Assembly (NCBI GenBank): GCA_023392035.1
Contig: JAEVZY010000001.1
Span: forward strand, 1-8,960
Origin: Pseudomonadota bacterium
GTDB lineage: Bacteria; Pseudomonadota; Gammaproteobacteria; Burkholderiales; Burkholderiaceae_D
Reading direction: 5' to 3'
Length of the DNA stretch: 8,960 nt
The notes under the pieces were generated by a model, which saw only the letters and a program-made list of their open reading frames with translations, was not told where the DNA came from and made no database searches. Below are positions 1 through 6,460 of this stretch, piece after piece. Within the stretch, counting starts at the first letter, position 1. Each line of letters opens with the position of its first letter. Made by a program: the position numbers and the translations under genes.

Positions 1-233
1 CCCAAGATGGGCGCGCCGCTGGTGCAAACCCGCGCAATGAACTGAAAGTGGTGATCCCGCAAGCCGGGCAGGACCTGGCCGCCTATGAAAAGCTGGACTT
101 CGCCAACTTCTACCTGCAACCCATGGACGGCCCCGACAAGGAACGCAATACGCAAACCGCGATTGCCACCTGCAAGGCGCGTCCGCAATGGAAACTCTCG
201 CTGCAGACCCATAAACTGCTGCGAATTCCCTGA
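1..233 (+). CDS. queE: 7-carboxy-7-deazaguanine synthase QueE, 3' end (partial)
   Basis: Only the last 76 or so residues are present; the reading frame is open from base 3 to the TGA at 231-233. The visible part begins with an ANPRNELKVVIPQAG stretch, continues with LDFANFYLQPMDGP and ends QTHKLLRIP, all typical of the C-terminus of QueE. QueE is a radical-SAM enzyme that converts 6-carboxytetrahydropterin to 7-carboxy-7-deazaguanine in the cytoplasm, the step after QueD in queuosine precursor synthesis. The CxxxCxxC iron-sulfur cluster motif would lie upstream of the window and cannot be checked. The next gene, queD, starts only 6 nt after the stop, which supports both the identification and co-transcription. 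Confidence 0.9.
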   Translation, partial: QDGRAAGANPRNELKVVIPQAGQDLAAYEKLDFANFYLQPMDGPDKERNTQTAIATCKARPQWKLSLQTHKLLRIP

Positions 234-239
234 GCCCAC

Positions 240-683
240 ATGCTGACCATCACCCGCAAGCTGGAATTCGACGCCGGCCACCGCATCCCCGACCACAAGA
301 GCCAATGCCGCAACCTGCACGGCCATCGCTATACGCTGGAAATCACCCTGACCGGCGACGTGATCAGCCAGGAAGGCCATTCCGACAACGGCATGATCAT
401 GGACTTCTCCGATGTGAAGACCATCGCCCGCGAGCGCCTGGTGGATGTCTGGGACCATGCCTTCATCACCTATGCCAAGGACACCGCGGTGCGGCAATTC
501 CTGGAATCGCTGCCGGGCCACAAGACGGTGGTGATCGATTGCATTCCCACCGTGGAAAACCTGGCGCGCACCGCCTTCAATATCCTCAAGCCGGCCTTTG
601 CCGATCGCTTCGGCACCGGCCTGCGGCTGTCGAAACTGGTGCTGCATGAGACCCCGAATTGCTGGGCCGAGATCTCTGAATGA
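240..683 (+). CDS. queD: 6-carboxy-5,6,7,8-tetrahydropterin synthase QueD
   Basis: A 147-residue cytoplasmic enzyme of the PTPS/QueD fold that converts 7,8-dihydroneopterin triphosphate to 6-carboxytetrahydropterin, an early step of queuosine synthesis. The zinc ligands are visible as His14 (FDAGHRI) and His27/His29 (NLHGHRY), with the catalytic Cys23 in CRNLHGH. The later family motifs DFSDVK, WDHAF, PTVENLA and the near-terminal LHET glutamate region are all present, so it looks functional. It is somewhat longer than the roughly 120-residue E. coli protein because of inserts after the WDHAF motif. The ATG at 240 is the natural start because the family N-terminus begins there, although no clear Shine-Dalgarno sequence precedes it; translation may depend on coupling to queE, 6 nt upstream. 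Confidence 0.95.
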   Translation: MLTITRKLEFDAGHRIPDHKSQCRNLHGHRYTLEITLTGDVISQEGHSDNGMIMDFSDVKTIARERLVDVWDHAFITYAKDTAVRQFLESLPGHKTVVIDCIPTVENLARTAFNILKPAFADRFGTGLRLSKLVLHETPNCWAEISE

Positions 684-690
684 GCACTGA

Positions 691-1179
691 ATGAACATGA
701 ATGAGCGCGACGCCATCTTCATGCGCCAGGCGATCGACCAGGCGCGCAATGCCTGGGCCCTGGGCGAAGTACCGGTGGGCGCGCTGGTGGTGAAAGACGG
801 CGAAGTGGTGGCCACCGGCTTCAACCAGCCGATCGGCACCCACGATCCGACCGCGCATGCCGAGATCATGGCCCTGCGCGCCGCCGCCACCATCCTTGGC
901 AACTACCGCCTGCCCGGTTGCGAACTGTATGTGACGCTGGAACCCTGCGCCATGTGCTCGGGCGCGATGATGCATGCGCGCCTGGCGCGCGTGGTGTATG
1001 GCGCCAGCGACCCCAAGACCGGCGCCTGCGGTTCGGTGGTCCATCTTTTTGGCGAGCAGAAGCTCAACCATCACACCGAGGTGGTGGGCGGGGTGCTGGC
1101 TGAGGAATGCGGCCTGCTGCTCAAGGAATTTTTCGCGGAAAAACGCGCGCGCGGCACGCCCGCCGCCAGCGTTTTCTGA
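691..1179 (+). CDS. tadA: tRNA-specific adenosine-34 deaminase TadA
   Basis: A 162-residue cytidine-deaminase-fold enzyme that converts adenosine 34 of tRNA-Arg(ACG) to inosine, allowing decoding of CGU/CGC/CGA. The zinc site is complete: His56 and the proton-shuttling Glu58 in PTAHAEIMALR, and Cys86 and Cys89 in TLEPCAMCSGAM. Their positions lie within one residue of those in E. coli TadA. The segment GASDPKTGACGS is also characteristic. The gene starts 7 nt after the queD stop; ATG codons at 691 and 697 are both possible and differ by two residues. No strong ribosome-binding site is visible, in keeping with coupled translation inside the operon. TadA is normally essential where tRNA-Arg(ACG) is used. 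A long minus-strand frame over it (586-1308) is a codon-register shadow. Confidence 0.96.
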   Translation: MNMNERDAIFMRQAIDQARNAWALGEVPVGALVVKDGEVVATGFNQPIGTHDPTAHAEIMALRAAATILGNYRLPGCELYVTLEPCAMCSGAMMHARLARVVYGASDPKTGACGSVVHLFGEQKLNHHTEVVGGVLAEECGLLLKEFFAEKRARGTPAASVF

Positions 1180-1199
1180 ATCCAATCGGGAACCCGACC

Positions 1200-2168
1200 A
1201 TGACCCAGGAGTCGCCTCAGGACTTGCCCGGCATCGCCATCGTCGCGCCCGGCGGCTATGCGCCCGACAGTGAAGCGCTGGCGCGCGCCATAGAGGATTT
1301 GCGGGCACGCGGTCATCGGGTTCACTGCGCTTATACGCCGCAGTCGCGCTACCAGCGTTTCGGCGGCAGCGATGAAGCGCGCTTGGCGCAATTGCACCAG
1401 GCCGCGCGCGATCCGGACATCCAGATCATCCTGGCGCTGCGCGGCGGCTACGGCAGTTCGCGCCTGCTGGATGCAGTGGACTATGAACTGCTGGCCGCCA
1501 GCGGCAAGCTGCTGGTGGGGCATAGCGACATCACCGCCTTGCAACTGGCGCTGTTGGCGCGCACCGGCGCCACCAGCTTTGCCGGCCCCATGCTGTGCGA
1601 CGATTTCACGCGCGAAGACCGCAGCGATTACACCATGCGCCAGTTCTGGCAATGCCTGCGCGGCCCGCGCCATGAAGTAGCGTGGGAAAGTCCGGATCAG
1701 GCAGCGCTGGAAGTGGAAGGCGTCCTGTGGGGCGGCAACCTGGCCATGCTGGCGCATCTGGCGGGCACGCCCTACATGCCGCGGGTGGCGGGCGGCATCC
1801 TGTTCCTGGAAGACGTCAACGAACATCCCTACCGGGTGGAACGCATGCTGCTGCAGCTGAAGTACGCCGGCATCCTGGAACAGCAGCAGGCCCTGGTGCT
1901 GGGCGATTTCGGCCAGGTGCGCCTGACCGAGTATGAAAACGGCTATGGACCGCAGGCCATGCTGGACTACCTGCGGCAGGCGCTGCCGCTGCCCATCGTC
2001 ACCGGCCTGCCTTTCGGCCATATCCGCGACAAGGCGAGCCTGGCGGTCGGCGCCCGCGCGCGCCTGGTTTGCGGCCAAGGTCAGGCGACGCTCAGCATGT
2101 GGGATTACGCCTGTCTGGCGCAGGGCAGGGCCGGCACCGCCGGCGCGGCAGGCACGACACTCGCCTAG
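1200..2168 (+). CDS. ldcA: LD-carboxypeptidase LdcA (muramoyltetrapeptide carboxypeptidase)
   Basis: A 322-residue cytoplasmic serine peptidase of MEROPS family S66. It removes the terminal D-Ala from murein tetrapeptides during peptidoglycan recycling. The catalytic triad is visible: nucleophile Ser109 in VGHSDITAL, Glu204 in LFLEDVNEHPYR, and His274 in GLPFGH. The RGGYGSSRLLD loop and LWGGNLAML segment are family hallmarks. The frame is open from 1107, but the ATG at 1200 is the better start: it lies 20 nt after the tadA stop, follows a GGGA-rich stretch, and avoids an arginine-rich extension overlapping tadA. It has no signal peptide. The last 15 or so residues form an Ala/Gly/Thr-rich tail unlike the conserved core. 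Its TAG stop overlaps the TAG of the convergent diguanylate cyclase gene. Confidence 0.93.
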   Translation: MTQESPQDLPGIAIVAPGGYAPDSEALARAIEDLRARGHRVHCAYTPQSRYQRFGGSDEARLAQLHQAARDPDIQIILALRGGYGSSRLLDAVDYELLAASGKLLVGHSDITALQLALLARTGATSFAGPMLCDDFTREDRSDYTMRQFWQCLRGPRHEVAWESPDQAALEVEGVLWGGNLAMLAHLAGTPYMPRVAGGILFLEDVNEHPYRVERMLLQLKYAGILEQQQALVLGDFGQVRLTEYENGYGPQAMLDYLRQALPLPIVTGLPFGHIRDKASLAVGARARLVCGQGQATLSMWDYACLAQGRAGTAGAAGTTLA

Positions 2169-3322
2169 ACCACCAGTTTTTGCGCCGCCCGGTCGCACTC
2201 CTCCTGCGTGGCTTGCAGCACCCGGTTGCGGCCGGCGTTCTTGGCCCGATACAGGGCGGCGTCGGCGCATTTGACCAGCTCTTCCGGCCTGGAAGGTGGC
2301 GCCGGCCAGGTGGCCACGCCGGCCGACAGGCTGGCCCGTACCAGCTTTCCATCCATCTGCAGCGTGCCCTCGGAAAACGCCAGGCACAGTTGGCGCGCCC
2401 GCTCAAGGGCGGCCTGTTCCTGCAAGCCGGGCAGGAACAGCAGGAATTCTTCGCCGCCGAAGCGGCAGGCAATATCCGACTCGCGCACTTCGGCCAGCAG
2501 CAGGCCGGCCAGCGTGCGCAGCACGGCATCGCCGACCGCATGGCCATGACTGTCATTGATGAGCTTGAAGTGGTCGATGTCCAGCATCACCAGGCTCACC
2601 GGCAGCCCTTCGCGGCGGCAGCGGGCCGTCTCGCGTTCGAAGCTGGTTTCGAAGTAGCGGCGGTTGTACAAGCCAGTCAGCGGGTCGCGCGCGGCCTGTT
2701 CGCGCAGTTTGGTTTGCAGGCTCTGGATTTCTTCCAATTGCCGCTTGAGCGCATCCTCGCGCTCGCGCAACTGCTTGCGCGCCTGGCTCAGGCTGTGGGC
2801 GCGGTGATAGCCGAAATTCACCACCACCAGTACATAGACGGCATTGGCCAGCATGCTGAACACGGTCGCGGCCCAACCGGTGGCCGGTGCAAATTTCAAG
2901 CCGCCGACGGCGATGGCAAACAGGGCGCCGGCCAGCAGGGCGAACAAGCCCTGCAGCAAGCCGGTCCAGGTGCGGTAAGTGGTAAGGTCGATGACGGCCG
3001 TGGCGACCAGGGCATAGCTGATCCAGAGCGGAAAACCCAGGGCCGCGCACCAGGCGCCGAAGAGAAAGGCATCCGCCAGCAGGTTTTGCATTTCCGCCTT
3101 GCGCTGGTCCGGCGCGCGCGCGGCGCGCCAGTACACCAGTTGCGGATACGCCAGACAGTGCAGCAGAAGCAGGGTCCAGGCCAGGGCGCCGGCGCCAGTG
3201 TCGAGCAGGTGGGCACCTATGGCTGGAAACAGCAGCACCGCAGACAGGTTGCGGCCAGTCCGGTTGGCGCGGACTGTCCAGTCAATAGCATGCTTCCCGG
3301 TTTGCTCCAGCGGTATGCGCAC
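2165..3322 (-). CDS. MASE2-GGDEF membrane diguanylate cyclase
   Basis: A 385-residue inner-membrane enzyme expected to make cyclic-di-GMP from two GTP. From the chosen GTG start, residues 20-170 form a hydrophobic MASE2 sensor region, opening with NRTGRNLSAVLLFPAIG and containing RKAEMQNLLADAFLFGAW. Residues 175-211 form a charged heptad-like linker (coiled coil), and residues 212-370 the GGDEF domain. Key residues are DIDHFKLIND (248-257), active-site GGEEF (289-293) and an inhibitory I-site RESD (280-283) five residues before it, so the cyclase should be active and product-inhibited. The architecture matches E. coli DgcC (AdrA/YaiC). The frame extends to 3439 with an ATG at 3370, but the GTG at 3322-3320 has a perfectly placed AGGAG. 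The MASE2 ligand is unknown. Confidence 0.92.
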   Translation of the reverse strand: MRIPLEQTGKHAIDWTVRANRTGRNLSAVLLFPAIGAHLLDTGAGALAWTLLLLHCLAYPQLVYWRAARAPDQRKAEMQNLLADAFLFGAWCAALGFPLWISYALVATAVIDLTTYRTWTGLLQGLFALLAGALFAIAVGGLKFAPATGWAATVFSMLANAVYVLVVVNFGYHRAHSLSQARKQLREREDALKRQLEEIQSLQTKLREQAARDPLTGLYNRRYFETSFERETARCRREGLPVSLVMLDIDHFKLINDSHGHAVGDAVLRTLAGLLLAEVRESDIACRFGGEEFLLFLPGLQEQAALERARQLCLAFSEGTLQMDGKLVRASLSAGVATWPAPPSRPEELVKCADAALYRAKNAGRNRVLQATQEECDRAAQKLVV

Positions 3323-3330
3323 GATAAAGA

Positions 3331-3335
3331 CTCCT
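3331..3335 (-). promoter_or_regulatory. Ribosome-binding site choosing the GTG start of the GGDEF gene
   Basis: On the minus strand AGGAG is followed by 8 nt (tctttatc) and then GTG at 3322-3320. The two upstream in-frame start options (ATG at 3370 and the 3439 codon) lack any comparable purine tract, so this site favours the shorter protein. Confidence 0.7.
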
Positions 3336-3351
3336 ACTGGCGGTCGAAAGT

Positions 3352-3367
3352 CTTGACGGAAGTCAAG
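3352..3367. repeat. Inverted repeat CTTGAC-GGAA-GTCAAG upstream of the GGDEF gene
   Basis: A perfect 6-bp dyad with a 4-nt centre lies about 17 nt upstream of the GGDEF ribosome-binding site, in the 146-bp space between the divergent GGDEF gene and the 70-residue gene. It could be an operator or a small 5'-UTR hairpin. A minus-strand TATGCT (3371-3366) next to it resembles a -10 element, but no well-spaced -35 accompanies it. Binding by any protein is inference. Confidence 0.4.
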
Positions 3368-3383
3368 CATAGTGGCAGTAGTC

Positions 3384-3395
3384 GCACATCTGTGC
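3384..3395. repeat. Inverted repeat GCACA-TC-TGTGC in the divergent spacer
   Basis: A perfect 5-bp dyad with a 2-nt centre, 17 nt away from the CTTGAC dyad and in the same divergent intergenic region. Its compact symmetry suits a dimeric DNA-binding protein better than an RNA hairpin. Dyads this short also arise by chance. Confidence 0.3.
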
Positions 3396-3455
3396 AATGG
3401 CTGTGGCGGGACGAACCTTTGTCGTGGCGGCCCTGTCACATTTGATATGCCTCTC

Positions 3456-3462
3456 AGGGGAG
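3456..3462 (+). promoter_or_regulatory. Ribosome-binding site of the 70-residue gene
   Basis: AGGGGAG followed by 6 nt (cgattc) and ATG at 3469. It sets the start of the small gene and argues that the frame opening at 3397 is not the true start. Confidence 0.7.
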
Positions 3463-3468
3463 CGATTC

Positions 3469-3681
3469 ATGAATGAGCCGGTAGCCCACAGCGCCGATCC
3501 TGGCGATCCGGACCTGGAAAAGATTGCAGCCCAGATGGCCGCGGCGCTATCCGAACTGGATTGCCCGGTGAATTGCGGCCCGGTGTATGAATTCATCGAA
3601 TTCGGCGCCGCGATTCACCACGATGAACTGGAGTGGGCGTGCGTGGTGCACGTCATGCGCCAGCGTCTGCGCGCGGGCTAG
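3469..3681 (+). CDS. Small uncharacterised protein, 70 residues
   Basis: I do not recognise this protein. It is acidic and mostly helical in appearance, with no membrane segment or signal peptide. An N-terminal Pro/Asp-rich part (HSADPGDPD) leads into a helix-like LEKIAAQMAAALSEL, then DCPVNCG with two cysteines three residues apart (CPVNC), and an aromatic/acidic section EFIEFGAAIHHDELEW before a basic end VMRQRLRAG. The strong ribosome-binding site (AGGGGAG, 6-nt spacing) and in-frame coding are the main grounds for calling it real. The gene is divergent from the diguanylate cyclase. Its last 29 nt overlap the 3' end of the convergent Mut7-C gene, so the two mRNAs are complementary there. 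Function is unknown; the Cys pair and histidines could bind metal, but that is only a suggestion. Confidence 0.6.
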   Translation: MNEPVAHSADPGDPDLEKIAAQMAAALSELDCPVNCGPVYEFIEFGAAIHHDELEWACVVHVMRQRLRAG

Positions 3682-4423
3682 GGACGGCGGGTTGCGGCAG
3701 CAATTGCTCCAGCATGCCGCGCATGCGCGTCCAGTGCGATCCTTCCCAATACACCCGGCGACAGGCCGGACAGGCGCAAAAGCGCGTCAGGCGGCTCTTG
3801 ACCGAGGGCGGCAGGCGTGGCGCCACGACCTCGGCCGCTTCTTCCACCAATTCCACATTGCACAGCAGGCATAGCGAAAACGGCTTCATGTTGGCCGCCA
3901 GCGGATAGCGCAGCGCCAGTTCGCGCAATTGCTCCGGCGGGTGCAGCGCCTGCACGTGGCAGCCATGCAGGATGTCGCTGCGCTTCAACAGGTCGCGGTC
4001 ACGCGAGAGCACGATGCGGCCGTCCTGGCGCGAGCAGCCGGCCAGGTCCTGGTCGGGCCAGGCGTTGTCGAACAGCGTGTCGAAGCCAGCCATGCGCAAC
4101 AGGCGCGCCAATCCGCCCAGATGCGAATCGGCGGCAAAGCGCAGCGCCTGTTCGCCGGCGCAGGGCAGGGCCGGCAAGACCTGGATGCTGTCGCCGGCGC
4201 GCAAAGGCTGGTTCAGCGGCGCCGGATGGCCATTGACCAGCACCATTCCCACTTCGGTGTGCGGCACGCCCAGCGCTTCCACCATGTGCTTCAGATTGGA
4301 TTGCGGCGGACAGTCCCAATCGAATTCGCAATCGCGATGCTCGCGTGCCAGGAAATGATCGAGGCGCCGGTCGAAGTGGAAGCGGGCGCGCAAGCGCGCC
4401 GGTTTTTCCTGCGGGGTCTGCAT
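3653..4423 (-). CDS. Mut7-C RNase domain protein with N-terminal ubiquitin-like domain and zinc ribbon
   Basis: A 256-residue cytoplasmic protein with two recognisable parts. Residues 10-88 look like the ubiquitin/MoaD-like domain often fused to Mut7-C (VPHTEVGMVLVNG, then LRAGDSIQVLPALP). Residues 95-245 are the Mut7-C RNase domain, a PIN-like fold: RFAADSHLGGLARLLRMAGFDT (Asp99), DNAWPD (Asp119) and LSRDRDLL (Asp142, Asp144) supply the acidic residues expected of a metal-dependent nuclease. A C-terminal zinc ribbon is formed by Cys185/Cys188 (SLCLLCNV) and Cys218/Cys221 (ACPAC), followed by RVYWEGSHW. The RNA substrate in bacteria is not established. No upstream in-frame start exists, because a TGA lies five codons before the ATG, and the ribosome-binding site is weak. 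The tail overlaps the convergent 70-residue gene by 29 nt. Confidence 0.88.
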   Translation of the reverse strand: MQTPQEKPARLRARFHFDRRLDHFLAREHRDCEFDWDCPPQSNLKHMVEALGVPHTEVGMVLVNGHPAPLNQPLRAGDSIQVLPALPCAGEQALRFAADSHLGGLARLLRMAGFDTLFDNAWPDQDLAGCSRQDGRIVLSRDRDLLKRSDILHGCHVQALHPPEQLRELALRYPLAANMKPFSLCLLCNVELVEEAAEVVAPRLPPSVKSRLTRFCACPACRRVYWEGSHWTRMRGMLEQLLPQPAVPSPRADAGA

Positions 4424-4622
4424 GTCAGTCGGACATCAGGCGCCGGGGGCGGTTCCTCCCGAGAAGCTGTCGCCGTGGCAAGAGAAGCCTGGTCGAAAAG
4501 GAAATTTGTCACAACTTAGAGGGAGATGAAAGCGTTTTATTGCCGTTTGGAATATTGTTCGCAGGGAATGGCAATGTTGGAATCGGACTGTCCCAATCAG
4601 GCGATCCTGTCGCAACTGTCCG
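4424..4622. other. 199-bp divergent intergenic region
   Basis: This lies between the divergent Mut7-C gene and the beta-helix lipoprotein gene and must carry both promoters. It is clearly more AT-rich at 4500-4575 than its surroundings (for example ttttattg and aatattgttc), which fits a promoter zone. A TTGTCA at 4506-4511 could act as a -35, but I find no -10 at 16-18 bp, so no promoter is called. A GAGGGAG directly abutting an ATG at 4526 has no spacing and opens a frame that runs out of register into the lipoprotein gene; I do not consider it a gene. Confidence 0.4.
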
Positions 4623-6407
4623 ATGTACGCACAAAACACCGCGGGAAATTCCCATTTCAATACCAAAAAGTCTCGCAATCTCCTGCTCCTTGCACTGCTT
4701 TCCAGCTTCCTTGCCGCTTGCGGCGGCTCCGGCGGCGGCGGCGACGCGCTCCTGGGCAGCAATTCCGGCAATGGTGGTGGCAACTCCACGCCCGGCGCCG
4801 GCTCGGTGGTGGAGTTGCCGGACGTGACCAGTCCCGACCTCAGCCAGCCGGTGCTGGCGCTGCCCACAGCCATTGCCAACAACAGCGTGGTGGAGCTGGC
4901 TTGCGCTCGCACCTATCTCGGCACGCTCGACCTGCGCGGCAAGAGCGGCGTGACGGTGCGCACCGCCGGCACTTGCGGCAAGGCCCTCATCAGTCCGGGG
5001 CAGGCAGTCACTGGCTGGCGCCAGGAGCAGGGCCAGATCTGGTCCGCGCCCCTGTCCTTCGAGGCGGCGCAGGTGTTGGTGGATGGCCAGCCGATGGAGC
5101 GCGCGCACTGGCCGAATCGCCCCCAGGTGTGGGCCAAGGCCAGCGCCGCTTCCAGCAGCAGCTTGAGCTATGCCATGCCGAATGCCGACCTGGTCGGGGC
5201 GACACTGGTGTTTCGCGCCTATGACTGGGCCATCGAAGGCCGTCGCATCAGCGGCTACAGCAATGGCGTCATGAGCCTCACCAGCCTGAACGACGCCGCG
5301 TTCGGCGGCTTCGCGCCCTCCGGCCAGCCCGACTTCTACGTGGAAGGCAAGCTGTGGATGCTGGATGCGCCGGGCGAATGGGCGGTCGCCAACGGCCGGC
5401 TCTACCTGTGGAGCGCTGACGGCCAGTCGCCGGAAGGACGCACCTGGGCCTCGCCCGATGCCCATGGCGTGGATGCCAGCAATTCCAGCAACGTGGTGCT
5501 GCAGGACATTGCCATCTTCGGGGCGGCCAATGGCATCCATGCCGATGGCGCGCGCAATCTGCAGGTGCAAAGCGTGGATATCGCCAATGCCAGCCGCTAC
5601 GGCATCTGGAATTCCGGCGGCAGCGCCTTGCTGGTGGATGGCGCCCATATCCGCAATGTGCGCAATGACGCCATCGCGGTGCGCTGGGGCGGCGGCAATG
5701 AAGTGATCCGCAACTCGCAGATAGAGGCCTCCGGGGTGGTCGGCATGCCGACCAATTCGCGGGCGGCAATCAATCTCACCCTGTCTCCCAATGCCACCAT
5801 TGCCGGCAACAGCGTGAAGAATTCCGGCTATATCGGCATCCGCTTTTTCCGCAGCAATGTGGTGAGCGGCAATACCGTGGATGGCGCCTGCCTGGTGCTG
5901 ACCGATTGCGGCGGCCTGTATGGCATGGCCGGCGACGGCTCGCCGCTGTCGGCGCGGGTGCAGGGCAATACCATCCGCAATGCCGGCGTCGGGCAGCATC
6001 TGGGCTGGGGCATTTACCTCGACAGCGCCGATGGGATGAGCATCCTCGACAACCTGTTCGCCAACAACGGCACCGGCATCAATATCCAGGACAGCAGCAA
6101 CCTGGTGCTGAGCGGCAACCAGTTCCAGTCCAGCAGCACGGCCCACGTGCAGATGGTGGAAACCGGCAGCGGCAATGTGCGCAACGTGAGCGTGAGCAAC
6201 AACAGCTTCATCGCCCATGCCGGGGAGGAAAGCTATCGCCTGTCCAGCGACAAGGGCAGCGCCTCGGTCGGGCAGTTCGGCAGCTATGACCTGAACCATT
6301 ACCAAAGCAATGCGCCGGTGTTCGTCAACTTCAATGGCTCGGCGCTTTCGTGGGCGCAATGGCGCGGGCAGAGCGGGCAGGATGCGGGGTCCAGCTTCCA
6401 GCCTTGA
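4623..6407 (+). CDS. Right-handed beta-helix lipoprotein, possibly polysaccharide-active
   Basis: A 594-residue exported lipoprotein. A basic N-region (KKSRN) and hydrophobic LLLLALLSSF lead to the lipobox LAAC with acylated Cys33. A Gly/Ser/Asn linker runs to about residue 60. Residues 85-270 resemble the N-terminal part of beta-helix carbohydrate enzymes: ISPGQAVTGW, a VLVDGQPMERAHWPN segment, and FYVEGKLWMLDAPGEW followed by LYLWSADG. Residues 280-530 are parallel beta-helix coils with repeated patterns such as NSSNVVLQDIAIFGAANGI, SGNTV, QGNTIRNAG and LSGNQF. Cys423 and Cys429 could form a disulfide. A lyase or glycoside hydrolase role on a polysaccharide is inference; PbH1 repeats alone do not specify chemistry. 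The ATG at 4623 is the only one giving the signal peptide, although no good ribosome-binding site precedes it. It appears to be a single-gene unit. Confidence 0.85.
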   Translation: MYAQNTAGNSHFNTKKSRNLLLLALLSSFLAACGGSGGGGDALLGSNSGNGGGNSTPGAGSVVELPDVTSPDLSQPVLALPTAIANNSVVELACARTYLGTLDLRGKSGVTVRTAGTCGKALISPGQAVTGWRQEQGQIWSAPLSFEAAQVLVDGQPMERAHWPNRPQVWAKASAASSSSLSYAMPNADLVGATLVFRAYDWAIEGRRISGYSNGVMSLTSLNDAAFGGFAPSGQPDFYVEGKLWMLDAPGEWAVANGRLYLWSADGQSPEGRTWASPDAHGVDASNSSNVVLQDIAIFGAANGIHADGARNLQVQSVDIANASRYGIWNSGGSALLVDGAHIRNVRNDAIAVRWGGGNEVIRNSQIEASGVVGMPTNSRAAINLTLSPNATIAGNSVKNSGYIGIRFFRSNVVSGNTVDGACLVLTDCGGLYGMAGDGSPLSARVQGNTIRNAGVGQHLGWGIYLDSADGMSILDNLFANNGTGINIQDSSNLVLSGNQFQSSSTAHVQMVETGSGNVRNVSVSNNSFIAHAGEESYRLSSDKGSASVGQFGSYDLNHYQSNAPVFVNFNGSALSWAQWRGQSGQDAGSSFQP

Positions 6408-6460
6408 GCAGGCCTGCGTGATTTCCACAATCCATATGACGGCACGGATTTTGCGCTCAA

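Noticed and set aside
1071..2387. 438-codon minus-strand frame over ldcA, and a similar 586-1308 frame over tadA
   Set aside because: Both are codon-register shadows of confidently identified plus-strand enzymes and have no recognisable domains.
2069..3445. 458-codon plus-strand frame over the diguanylate cyclase gene
   Set aside because: A codon-register shadow; the minus strand carries intact MASE2 and GGEEF motifs. The 3929-4519 plus frame over the Mut7-C gene is rejected for the same reason.
3418..3448. Possible promoter TTTGTC ... TGATAT upstream of the 70-residue gene
   Set aside because: The spacing is 19 bp and both hexamers are poor matches to sigma-70 consensus, so I did not call it a promoter.
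4034..4423. Possibility that the ubiquitin-like and Mut7-C parts are an accidental gene fusion
   Set aside because: Mut7-C domains with an N-terminal ubiquitin-like domain are a known, widespread architecture, so the fusion is not unusual.
4526..5224. Plus-strand frame beginning after GAGGGAG and overlapping the lipoprotein gene out of register
   Set aside because: The purine tract touches the ATG with no spacing, and the product becomes a run of arginines where it overlaps the Gly/Ser linker of the lipoprotein. It is an off-frame shadow.
6408..6417. Perfect palindrome GCAGGCCTGC just after the lipoprotein stop codon
   Set aside because: It has no loop and no following T-run, so it cannot serve as a normal hairpin terminator; a 10-bp palindrome of this composition is plausible by chance.
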